Positions 48,266 to 60,100 of a DNA stretch of 64,000 bases are shown here, in pieces. The position numbers were made by a program, and so were the translations under genes. Within the stretch, counting starts at the first letter, position 1. Every line of letters starts with the position of its first letter. The DNA comes from Oreocharis arfaki. Taxonomy: Eukaryota; Chordata; Aves; Passeriformes; Paramythiidae. The notes under the pieces were generated by a model. It saw only the letters and a list, made by a program, of their open reading frames with translations, had not been told where the DNA came from and made no database searches. Location: contig VZRR01013893.1 of NCBI GenBank assembly GCA_013398015.1, positions 2,321 to 66,320 on the forward strand, given 5' to 3'.

Positions 48266-51159
48266 TACGGAAAATAGTTTCCATGGCTAATGGGAATAAC
48301 CTCTCCTTGGAATTGCTAATCCGTTATCTTCTGCCTCCCTTTCCCACTGCCCTGGCAGCATTGTCCAAGTTTGCTTGTTCACGTCACATCTTGCAGGTTG
48401 GGTTACCTGCCAGTGACAGGAGAACCAAAACCCTGCACAGGTGACTCTCCAGCTGGACATAGCAGGGGCATGAAGAGGGGGTCAGCAAGCAGGGACTTTG
48501 CCAGCACAATTGAAGGGCAGGCTTAATCCCATCCTCACAGCAAGGCAGAACACTATCATGCTGTTTTTCTCCAGCTAAGACTCAGTTGTCCTATAAACTC
48601 CTGTAGATTTTTTTTTTTCCCACAGCTGTAGTTGGCTGTTGACCCACAATAAGCTTTCAAAATCATTTGTGTAAGGCCAGCTTTAACTCAGGCAGTTGTA
48701 CTCCCAAGGGTTTGCAATGATTTGGATGCTGCAGATTTGCTAAGACCCACAATGCCTGGAACACACTTCCCCCTTGCCGTATTTAGTTCACTCCTTTCAT
48801 AGAAGTGAAAGAATGTAGAAACATAAATGGCACTATCCCCCTAGGGAGCAGTAGCACATGCAAAATGTATTTTTCAAACCAAATATTTAATTGATGATCT
48901 CTGTAGAAATTACCTAAAATAGCCCAGAATACACATAAAATACCACAAAAAACAAGATGCAAACATAAGGAATTATTATTTTCTAAATACTGGTTTCAAA
49001 CTCTAACAGATTTGCAGCCCTTACTATCTTCCTCAGGCTAAGTGTGAATGCTAGAGGATGAAGTAAGTAAATCTACAAATCTTTACATTTTTTCTCTTTT
49101 TTTTAATACAGTCATGATGACTTGAACCAGCCAGTGAACAGAAAGGTGGAGTTTTTAATCTTCTGCTGTTTTAATCCTTGATTCTGAGTATTATTCAATT
49201 CTTGCTTCCAACAATATTTGCACACTTCTTCATAAAATTTTTATTTTAAAATATGAGTCAAGCTCTACATGGAGACTGCTGCGGTTCTATAGTTTTCTAC
49301 CTGGTAAATAAGCGCCTTGGAGTTTAAGACAAAATAAGATAAAGCATAGTCAGAAAGCGTATCAGTCTTCTGATTGGTAGAGTAATGTTTGCTCCAGAAA
49401 TCCTGGAAGATGAACTGGGTTAAAATCCGCAGCTTGACTGTAAATCCCACAACAGGAAGAAAGAATCAAATAGCAGGCGTACTGGTCATGGAAAATAAAC
49501 TTTAAGATGATCATTCTGCTAAAGGCTATCTGTGCAAAAACCCCAGACACTGGAGTAACATTTATCTTTAAGGTATCAGTGGGCAAGAAAATAATAAGCT
49601 AAATCACTTTTTCATGGGATTACCCAGTATTAACTGGAATGCAGTTTCTCATGGACTTTCCTGTAAGAATACATTTTGTTCTTTGCATGTTCTCTCCCTT
49701 TCCCTTATTCCACTACATTTGCTGTGAATAGTTTGGAGTATGTCAGCCTTTCCACTATAAAAGCTTCCCTCTCCAAAATGTATTCCTGGTGCCTAAGTGT
49801 GTGCTCCAGCCTAAGTATTGCCAGCAGATTTTCAAGATATGGGGGGAGATCTATGTAGATCGTGAATTTAAAAAAAAAAAAAAAAAAATTGTGACAGTTT
49901 TTTCTGTTCAGTAAAAATAACTGAGAAATTTACAGAACACATTCCCTGCTAGTGTAAATCAGCAGATCTCTTCCAGTCATAACCAGGAGGAGGCCTGACC
50001 CTGCACTGCTTGTTTTGTTGACTTCTATTATCAAAACTCCTGTTTTGCAGATAACTTACTACAGCTCCCACAATTAATTTGACTTGTTCAGAAGAATGTG
50101 CTTAGGTTCCATAGGTTGTAATTCCATAACAGCTATGTTTTAATAGGAAAAAAATCAGTCATCAGCTTTAATAATCTTTTAAATTAAAACACATTTGTTT
50201 TCTACGCAAACTTAGAGAATCAACTATCTTTTGCTGAAATGGGATTGAATTCTCCTCAAAGTGATCATTTCACATTTAAAGTTAATGTGCTTCAGAAATA
50301 TTAGCTTGGATTCCTCTTCACAGTTTTCATACTCTTCTTGTAATGGGATGCTAGAGCCTTAGAAAGACTGAAGGAGTGTGAACAGAAACAAAAAAAAAGT
50401 AAATAAAATAAACAAAGTGCCTCTTCAAAAAGAATGATTCTGAACTCGTAGAGTTTTCAATATAATTCTTATTAAAATTCTCATTTGTCAATCAAGACAC
50501 CTTCTAGACTCCTAAGCTTTTTGGTTTGTTTATTCATCTGATAAATAGCTTAAAAGCAAGTTTCATCATTTTATATTGGACATACCGCTGAGATAACCAT
50601 GCAGTGACAATAAACAGAGTCCTCTTTGTGCATACTCCAGCAAGCATCTGGGATTCATCTGGAGTCTGTAGTTTGCATCAGGAGGTAACAGTGGTCCCTC
50701 CACATGATTCTGGTTTGGTCAGCATTTTGTTTTCATTTAAGCTGTACATGTCAACATCTGTCATTTCTTTAATCACCAGAAGAAGAATTCAATTACTATT
50801 CCATAAATGAACATTGACAAATAATTTTCTCGTGGGCACGGCAAGAAAAGAGGGGAAGTAAAGGCTGATGCATCTTCTTGCCTGTAGAACAATGCAGCAC
50901 AGCCTTGCAGAGGTTTGCATAAACCATGTGTAAGGAGTTTGTGAGCTGTGCTTCAGAGTCAGGGATGGTAACAGCCTTGCCACATGGCAGTGGTAACTAA
51001 CAGAAGAGATTAGAGCCTTAGGGCTGAAAAGCCTTCCACATATGCTTTGCAACTGTCCCGGGTTGTGATCATTACTCTCTGCTTCTGGATGAGTGGATGG
51101 GCTATAAACTAAACAGAAGGGCTGTTAAATCATCACACATGTGTGCTGCAGATTAAAGT
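48266..51159. other. Unique non-coding sequence with an A19 run
   Basis: A poly(A) run of 19 lies at 49870-49888, and shorter A-runs near 50390. No gene or interspersed repeat recognised. The upstream 100 bases of the A-run do not resemble a known retrogene. Confidence 0.45.
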
Positions 51160-51282
51160 CACAAAGCCCAGTATTCACCCAGTGGGAATCCCTATGTCAA
51201 TGCACAAAATAGAGAACATACCTGAATGCAGTACAGAATTCTCAGGGAGAATGCTTCCCTTCTTCAATATCTGTATATTTCT
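51160..51282 (-). repeat. Unclassified repeat, inverted copy 1
   Basis: Reverse-complement match to 51607-51734. The core 51200-51256 differs from its partner at only a few positions (for example ACATACCTGAATGCAGTACA against ACATACTTGAATGCAGTACA). Homology continues more weakly to about 51160 ('aaagcccagtattcaccc'). I do not recognise the family. Confidence 0.75.
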
Positions 51283-51606
51283 TGATGTGGGAAGCTGCTT
51301 CGGCTTTAAGCTACCAAACCTACTGTGAGGCGTTCTTATCCTTAGTTAATGCTGCTTCTTCACAATGAGGAACTTTTCAAAGACTCAATGCTAACTAATT
51401 TCTGGCTTATTCTCTGAAATCAAACAAGTGCAAATGCTTGGTAGTACAGATATCATGACAGAACACCAAGCATTGGGAAAGAAAGAAGTGGGGCTAGATT
51501 TTGTGTGAGGTTCCCTGATGACATTTTAAGCTTCACAATACCTTTATTAGCCTGAAGTAGAAGATTGTTATCTGGTTTTGAGGCATTTGGATTTGTTTTG
51601 TTTCAG

Positions 51607-51734
51607 AGAAACATACAGATACTGAAGAAACATTCTCCCTGAGAATTCTGTACTGCATTCAAGTATGTTCTCAATTTTGTGCATTGACTTAAGTAGGAAT
51701 TCCCACCGAGTGCCACAGGGCCTTTGGAGGTCAG
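51607..51734 (+). repeat. Unclassified repeat, copy 2 (opposite orientation)
   Basis: Contains the inverted counterpart of 51182-51282, followed by GTGCCACAGGGCCTTTGGAG (51710-51729). That block recurs in direct orientation at 52049. The two copies face each other across about 325 bases, so together they could fold into a long stem. Confidence 0.75.
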
Positions 51735-52048
51735 CCTTTGGTGAGCTGCCCCTTGAATTTCTCGGTTCTTTTTCATTTATTTCACTTTTTTTTTCTGAAG
51801 GATCAGGAAGCAGGCCATAGGAAAAGTGATGCTGCAAGCAAAGCTCAAAGTGACTCCTGCTGCTGCTTCAGACATCACAACCCTTAGCAGAGGCTGCAGG
51901 TATCTGCCAGTCAAGAGTTTCCTCCTCTCCCATTGCTGTGCAGTGCTGGAGGCATTCTACATACCAGTGCTAATCCTACCAGGCCAGACAGACTCAGGGA
52001 CAGTGCAGGAGTTCGCTGAGTCGTCATAGCCCATATTGGTTCTGGAAA

Positions 52049-52073
52049 GTGCCACGGGACCTTTGGAGATCAG
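52049..52073 (+). repeat. Unclassified repeat, partial copy 3
   Basis: Twenty-five bases match 51710-51734 with three differences (GTGCCACGGGACCTTTGGAG and TCAG after one further base), in the same orientation. The rest of the repeat is missing or unrecognisable. Confidence 0.6.
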
Positions 52074-52738
52074 GATTCTTGTTCATCACTCTTTCTCTCA
52101 CGAGTCCATGCTGAAAAGTATTAAAGATGGGGGGAAAAAAAAGGGAAGAAGCAAGAGCAAATAGAAATAAAAGAGAAAATAAAAAATTTAAATTGAATAC
52201 TACTAAATTTAAATAAATTAAATTAAAGTGGAGCTCTTGTTTGTATTTTTATTCTGAGGGAAAAGCACTTCAGAGACACAATCACTGGGCTGGTGCTGTA
52301 CTGATACCACACTTTACTTTTAAGTGGTGCTGAACAGTGACACCATTCCCAGTATTTTTCACAACACTTCATTAACCCAGTTGTCATTCCAGCAATGAAA
52401 ATATGCATTTTTGTTATTAGTGAAACAGAAGCTCATAAGCATGGTCAAATTGAAATTATCTGTGTAATTCCCTGCCAATTCAGAAGTTTTGGGGAGAAAC
52501 TTAAATGTTTCTACTACTGCTTTGAATCAACTGTATGTTCAACCCTTGGTGTAGTATGTGGCCGTACAGCAAGTTTTTATTATTACCAGTATGAGATGGT
52601 CCTTCTGCTAAAATAATTCTAAATGAGAAACTGTGATGCTATATGGTTTCCTTTGTATTCTGGTGTGTATTACTTGCTTTGAAAAAGTGTCATGTAAAGT
52701 TATGGGTTATAAAAATCTGCTTTGTTTGCTTTATTTTG
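52074..52738. other. AT-rich unique sequence
   Basis: A and AAT-rich low-complexity stretch at about 52130-52225, otherwise nothing recognised. Confidence 0.45.
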
Positions 52739-52836
52739 TGGGGTTTTTTAAATTTGGTTGGGGTTTGTTTTGTTTTGTTTGGTTTGGTTTAGTTTGGTTT
52801 GGTTTGTTTTGGGGTTTCTTGGGGGTGTTTTTTTGA
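52739..52836. repeat. G/T-only low-complexity tract (GGTTT)n-like
   Basis: About 98 bases made almost only of G and T on the plus strand, as GTTTT, GGTTT and TTGGGG-type units. No interspersed repeat is visible beside it. Confidence 0.85.
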
Positions 52837-55800
52837 GATTTAAATATATTCCTCACTTGAAGAAAATGTGGAAATAACTTTCTTTAGCAATAAGCCATTT
52901 CCCCACTCCACCATGCTGTTGGTGCGTTGGCAGGTAGATTAAATCACAATTCCAAAGCCTGAAGGAATTACCTTGTCCTTTGGACCATGGGGGTTTTGTG
53001 GGCAAATGGGAAATGGGAGGGAGTATTTGTCATTTGGCATCGCAGAAAATGTTCTTCCAGTCTGAAATTTCTAGGGGACAGGTTGGGACCCTAAGAGATG
53101 TCATCTTCACCTGGGCATGGCCAAACCTCCCCTGTAAGGAGCCAAGGGGGAGTAAGGGAACATAGTGACACAGTGAAATAAAAAAAAGTAGACATTTTTA
53201 GAAAAGGAGGATATCAAAAAAGGCATGAGGGTGTTCTGTCTTTTCTACTGTCATAGCATTCTCCCCTGCAGGAAAGGACACAATGTTTTCTTTTCATACT
53301 TTTTGCATCTGACTGTCTTTAAAATACAGTGTGGGCAAATTCTGGCTCCATGAGTAGCCATCAGCACAATGAAATCCAATGGCATATGATTTCTGTTATG
53401 ATAGCATTTAATATTTACCATTGTAGTTCGGAGCTGGGTTTGTTCCAGATCTTTTAAAGAATTTAAATCTTAAAGGATTGAAGGTCAATAGACCTCCAGT
53501 AATTTTTAATGAGCTCACAGACTTAAAGGGAATTAAAATTGAAAATAAGTATTTTTAAAAATACTTTCATGCATGGTGCCTACAAGCTGGAAAGAGGGAA
53601 CCTTTATAAACAAACATTTTCTCGATAGAACAATTGGCATTTTCTTTTTCTATTAGCCCTGAAACTGGAGCGGAGTGTGTGCAAGGCTTTGCCACCCCTT
53701 CTGAAGTCTCCTCTACTGCTCAGTCAGTTTCCAGAGAAATGAGTGTGAAGCTAGAAATTCAAATTCAGACTTCACAGGAGGATCTCATAAAGGAGAGCCA
53801 GAGGCAAAGAATAAACAAACTGTGAAAGGTACATTTTCTCTCATAAGGAGCACATCCATTCATTCTGCTGACTCCAAAGCAACCAAACAAATTAATGCTG
53901 AAATCCAAGGGCCGGGTCTCAACCACATAAAACCGTTTTCCAGGGGTAGTCAGGACAGGGGGTTAGTAAATTAAAATTGCAGCCCACACTTAGTGCTATA
54001 GATCCAAAACAATGTTTGCATGCTTTGGAAAATATAAGACAAATCCTGAATTTTAAAATTTTAATAGCAGCTCTTTATTGGACAAAAATTATTGTTGATG
54101 TCTCAAGCTGAGCTCTCACCAAATCAATGCAAGGAAGGAGTGTTAGCGGGACTGTGTTAAAATCAAGTGTTTGATTGGGCAACGCATCTTTTCTACAGCT
54201 TAAACCAACTGACTGCATATGGGCTGGAGAAGTTTTCTCTGTATAAAGTAGTGATGGGGAGTCAGAAGATTAGCTGACAAAATGGATTTAATCATATTTA
54301 ATCACAGTTTTGTTTTGATAGTTTTTCAAGAGACACAGAGTTATAACTGAGGAGAGTTGACTTCTACAATATTCACACACTAAATTGTACAGGAATGAAA
54401 GTTGCCAAAATCACAACAAGATTTCCAGAATTAAAAATTGAATAGGTTCTTTTGCTGGAAGTTCAAACTTAAAGAGATAAAAAGAAGACCAGTCTTTCTG
54501 GATAAAAAATGCAAACAGAAACATCTTGAGAAAAATCTAAACATTGTAAATTTAAATAAAATTGGATTTTCAAAAACAAACATTAAAAAGAAAGTTTTAA
54601 AAAATAACTTCATTTTTTTTTAATTGGTGGGTTGATTTTTTTTTTCCAAGTTTTATCAACTTTTTTCAAGATTTTAATTCTCAGAAGAATGTACAGGCAA
54701 TTCAGCCTTGACAGGATTAGGATCGAGGCTATCTTTTCTCCATTTGCCTCCAACCAGGAGCAGCATATTTTACTATGGAACCCTGTCAGTGTTTAGTGTT
54801 ATTAGCGATGGGAAGCATTTATTGTGTCTGCTCTGCAGATTGCTTGATTTAAAAGAGGATGGTGTAATGCAGCACAGGAACAAACAGCTAGTTTCCCTGA
54901 AGTAATTTTACCCCTTCTCTGTGAGAGGACTGCTTTCTAAGAGATAATCTGTCATCATCACCACCAGCACTGGTTTGTGCCTTTTCTTCTATTTGCCTTG
55001 ATGTCCCACTGGAAAGATTGGTTCAATTTCTGGACTGGGACCAGTCAGCTCTCAAAGTGACATCTCAGCTAATCAGGAAGTGGAGCCAATTCAACATCTG
55101 GCTTTTATTTGAGAGTAGCTCTGCATCTGAATGGTGAGCTCAGACAGTGGAGACAGCAGCAGGACTTTGATCTGCCACTGCTTAATTTTGCTTGGATTAC
55201 TGAGGTCGCCATTAATGTCAGGAGGAATACAACAACAGCCTTACACTAAGGGCTTCCTGACTAAAATTCCTGTACCTTTACTGGTCCTGCTGGCCACCAA
55301 ACCATGCTAATGATGTATTCCTGGGGCTCATATAAAGATCCTTGAAGTAGTTCCCCTAAGAGCTGACAATATAGTCAAATGGCTAAAATTAAGACTGGGA
55401 GCTACACTATCTTCTTCCCTGAGGCTTCTGCATGCAGAGAGGTGAGGAGGTTGCTGGAACACCAGTCACTGGGTGTGGGATCTGGCTTGTTTCTCACCCT
55501 GGTGCAGCTCTTCTTGATTCTGATTAATACAAGTAAACCTCTCTTAAAATTGAGTGAATGAAAGGTGCTTTGGGGCTAGTTCCTTAGCTGGAATAAACTG
55601 GCTCCTTTCAGTACTAGCAAGCAATTTTATCTGTGCTTAATATCTGTTGGTGGTGAATATGGACAGCAAGAATGGTTTTCCCATAAGCGTTTAAGCACTG
55701 GTACACTGCATTTTTTCCAGCATTTATGTAATCTACTTATCTACTCATGCTAAATCACAATTAAAGACTCTTGTCTTGTCTCAGAAAATTTAACTCTAGA

Positions 55801-56099
55801 AGGTTTTGTCTTCTCTGCCCATAGAAAGCAAACTGATAACCCAATTCTTCTTATTGTTACACTAGTTTAGCTATATTTATTTACTTAAATTGCTCTGAAA
55901 CATGCATACATAGAAAACCCGAAAGTTACCTGCTAGTCACCAAAAAAAAAAAAAAAAGTTTGATCAAAACATAAACACGCAATATGAAACATACTTCTTT
56001 AATCACCAATCTGAGTGCCTCTGATTTAAAAATGGGTGAGAAATGTCTATCTCAGGACAAAGTGACAGTCAAGAATGGTTGAGGATGTTGGCAGTACTG
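52837..56099. other. Unique non-coding sequence
   Basis: No gene confirmed. A block at 53657-53828 starts after a strong acceptor-like 'tttctttttctattag' and ends before an AAG|GTACAT donor-like site, but its best frame has a stop (TGA 53823-53825) just before the donor. An A15 run sits at about 55943. The segment 55030-55330 has the mixed composition of a possible conserved element, with nothing specific recognised. Confidence 0.4.
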
Positions 56100-56165
56100 A
56101 CCACAGAATCATAGATTTATTTCAGCAGGAAAAGACCCTTCCAATCATCCAGTCCCACGGTGAAT
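56100..56165 (-). mobile_element. CR1 LINE 3' terminal fragment, minus strand
   Basis: 'cacagaatcatagatttatt' followed by 'aggaaaagacccttccaatc' and 'atccagtccca' is the complement of the CR1 3' end with one octamer repeat pair. The copy is short and diverged. Confidence 0.7.
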
Positions 56166-57035
56166 GGGATCCGGCCCAGGTCTCTCAGTATCACAGCACC
56201 ATCACTGGCCGTAGAGGAACATTTCCTGGACTGGGAGGAAGAGGAGGGGGCAATGGGCAGCCCTTAGAAGGTCTTTGGACCGCAATAAGTCTTAGTCTGA
56301 CAGTGCGACAGGGCCTGGTAGCTGAGCAGGACCATTGGCTTCCCCTATGCAAACAGCAGAGCAGAGAATAGATGAGCACAAGCAGCCCCCTGGTTTTGGG
56401 AGCTATCAGCAGTCTCCGTATGCAAACATTATTGTGTGGGGCGAAAGAGGGTGGATCCTTGCTTCCCTTTAGGCAGTGCTCCTGAGTGCAGATAGAGCCA
56501 GAGATATCCTTTTTATACTGGGATGCAATGCAATGCCAGCTGTTACCGAAAACAAACACTGAAAGCCCAGGAAATTAATAGGTAAAGCATTACAAATTTA
56601 AACAGAGACTTCATAAAAGAATTTTGTTTCTATTGAGTAGTTAAGAAGCATATGTCTCATCACAGCACACATGGGACAATGGAAAGCAAGAAAAAATGGC
56701 TCAACAGATTATTAAGCTAAAGGAGGAAAAGGTGTTGGCCAAATTAATATTTTATTATTTAGTTTATTATTTAGATTTATTTAGGGGGTTAACAAAAACA
56801 TCTAACCCAGTGCTCAAGGCACTTTTGCCCAATATTAAGGAGAAAAAGAAATAAACACAGCTGTCCTCCTTAAAACTAAAATAAACCTATTATCAGTGCC
56901 CTGTTTTAGCATCAGCTTAAAGTTGAGCATCAACTTGAGTGCTTTTCTGGGTCCATGACAGAATTAGAGTGCTGATTTTCTTGAACCATGCTTATCTATC
57001 TATTTTAAAACTATTCTGGAGTCACAGTCTTCATA
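56166..57035. other. Unique sequence
   Basis: AT-rich 'ttattatttag' units at about 56750-56785. Overlapping frames near 56.1-56.5 kb (98 and 122 codons) lie on opposite strands and match nothing. Confidence 0.45.
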
Positions 57036-57104
57036 TATCTTTTAAAAACTACGTATTTGTTCATTACCACGTATCTTTTAAAAAAATATATTTGTTCATT
57101 ACCA
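57036..57104. repeat. Tandem duplication, two copies of a 36-bp period
   Basis: Copy 1 (57036-57069) and copy 2 (57072-57104) both begin TATCTTTTAAAAA and end ATTTGTTCATTACCA. They differ by a few substitutions and one base of length in the middle. Confidence 0.85.
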
Positions 57105-60100
57105 TATCAGGCCTCAGAGAAGGATTTCACAGTATATATTGTCTTTGGAATTGTTTTCACTTGTTTGGTTGATTTATGAATTTTTTTGCCCACAAAGGAG
57201 ATAATAAACATCCAGTAGCTTGTTTCAGCTTGCAACAAGCACATGTTTGTGAGTACACATCGTCCAGGAAAAACTTGTTCAGTCACTTGCACCTAATCCA
57301 GAAGCAGAACTAAATTTAACAAAACAAAATAGAGTAGAGAGCAAAGGTAGGTTGAGGCTTTCACTGGCAGGCAAACCAAAGAGGACTTTGGAACAGTTTC
57401 AGAAACTTTCCATTAAGAAACAACAGCAGGTACAGAAAGGTTGTTCACCAACATCTTTTAAAAGCATCATTGTAAAAACGGATAGCCATCGTAAATAATG
57501 GGGGAAGATTTGTGCAAAGGGAAATTTAAGCAAAAATCTCACACCAAACATTGCTGTGTGGAAACAGGGGCGAAACATTCAAGACTATCTCACTGCTGCA
57601 AACTTCCAGCTAATGTGATTTAGCAGCAGTGTAACTGTCTCACGGTGGCTGGGAGCTGCCGCCAGACATTCAGTACTGTGTATTTTTTCTTCATGTTTTT
57701 GAGAGGGAAAGGTTAGACAGCGACAGGGTTTATAAAAAGCAGACTTTGCTCCAAATATTTTGTTTAACCTTCATAAAATATCCCCAGCTTCAGTGCAGAA
57801 TCAAGGGCTGGGGAAAGGAGAACGTAGGGTGGATATTTGCCCTTCATTTAGTACATTAGTACATTTATTCTGACTTAATTAGGCAACACAAAAGTTTTCA
57901 TTTTGATGCAACACAGCAATAACCACTGCTTTATAAAAGCAGGCAATCAGTGTGGTATAAAAGAATATTCCAGGCTTTTCAGAGCTGAGGTGACGTTGTT
58001 ATTACTGACAGTTTCGTAGCTCATCATACATAGGAAAAGTTGTTGGGTTCTTCTATTGCCTCACAGCCCCCGGTGTTTGGCCACAGCAACATGCTGTCAT
58101 CAGCTTTAGCACTTAGGCAACCAAAGTCACCATACGCATTAGTGAAAAACAGTGGGTATTTCTGACCTCACACTGAAAATTTTTTCTGCCAAAAAATTGT
58201 TGAAATGACAGCAGCACTCCTATTTCTTTTTTTCCTTGATATTGTTACCTATCCAGAAACAGATGACTTGTAGTGCCCAGGTAAAAAAGATTTCTGGTGT
58301 GCTGTTTTTTCATGAAAACGGAATCATGGTAATATCTTGAGAATGAAGAAAATATTAAATTAAGTCAATGAATTTTCCTCCAGAGGAGGAAAAAAATCTC
58401 TTCTTATCCAGAAGCCAGGATCTGTGAGGCAGGGGAGATGAGAGTGATCCGGGACAAAGGAAGGAGAGGGAAGATGAAGACGGTTCTCTGGCACTTCATA
58501 GCAGAACACAGAAGGAATTGTGCTTTGTTGCAATTCTTCACCTTTCGCCCCTTCCTTTTCACGCCCCTCCTGCAGTAAGTGAAAGCTGTGCCCTGTTTAT
58601 TTTTGCTGGTCTGATTTATAAGGAGATGGCATATAGATGTATTCAAGCCAGAAGGAAGGATTTGAGGGCTTAGATACACTGAGAAACCATATATGGTAAA
58701 CGCTGAAGAATTTTTCAAGCCATTTCAAATATCTAATTTGTCCTCATTAGTAGTGGTAGTAATAATAGTTACCATCAGGCTATATGTACATACAGTGTCA
58801 CACTAGATACAGTATTGCATTTATACACAAATAGTGTCGGACTGATGCTTTTTACTACTCTCAGCTTTGGGAATGAGGAAGCCCTTGGGCTGTGAGATGT
58901 TATCAGAGGAAATGTCCCCCCCGGGTCAGGCGAACGTAGCAGGTGAGAAGGGCACCAGTACATTACATGAACCCACCACTGCAACACTCACATTGTAACC
59001 TAGACTAAACACTCTAGAATGGAAAAGCAGATGAAACTGACAGAAAGAGTCTTGAAATTATTTAACCTAGAAAAACATGTTCCATTTTGGGAACAAAGCT
59101 TTCTACACTTGGCTGTAGCCTTTAAAGATAAGCTATCTCATAAGATTTTTTTCCTCTCTGATTTTTCAGAGCAGTACTTATGTGCAGAGGCAGGGGGAAG
59201 GAAGGGGTAGTGATTAAAGAAAAATTTTTGCACTCAATTTGTCCTTAGGAAGGAATTTGATTATAAAGTAATGAAATGAACGTTACCCATGAGTGATTTG
59301 CAGACAAATTTTACAGGTTAGCATTATTCCCTATGAAAATGCTAGTGATTTTGTCCCTAAGCCTACAATAGTTAGAAACTGGGAGATACACTTGCATGGG
59401 TTGCTCTTGCAATTTCATAAGCTGAGCAATCTTCAAATTTATGAGGAGCTGCCTGCATTTTATTTCATTTTTTTTAACCTTGTGTTTGGTAGTAGGAGGA
59501 GGAAAGTGCATTCCCAGGGGTGCCTTCCAGTGCAATAAATAGAAGCAGAAAAGGGAAAAAAAATAAGATGGATTCTTCTTGTACTGTGAGTCTAGTGTTT
59601 CATGTCTTGCATGCATTTCAAGAAAGTTATTTCACCCTCAGCCTTCACATCACATCTCAGTTTACCTTCCCCTCCACCCACAAAGCCCAAAATCCTGAAA
59701 CTTTTATTTCTCTTTATAACATTTTCCTGCATTGCCCGCCGGTTTCTTTCCCCGTGTGATGCTTCCATCTTTACTTTGGATGTTATTCATCGAATGAATC
59801 TGGTAATCATTAAAATCAGATATCTGTTGTCGTAGGACCTGCACAGTGTGTGGTGAGAATTGGCATGCTTCAAGCAGCTTGCTACTGAGTGAGACAAGCA
59901 AAGACAGTACGACGGGAAAGGACATTCTAGTGTGTTCAACTAAAAGTGCACGATTGTTAAGAATATAGCTCAGGGTCATTTGGAAAATTAGAGCAAAGCC
60001 AGGAACAGAAATCATGTTTCCTATTCTTTCCTAGAAACCCATGCTTCCTTCTCCACATCAGCAATTTTCCACAAGCTGTCTTGTGAAACAAATGAAATGT

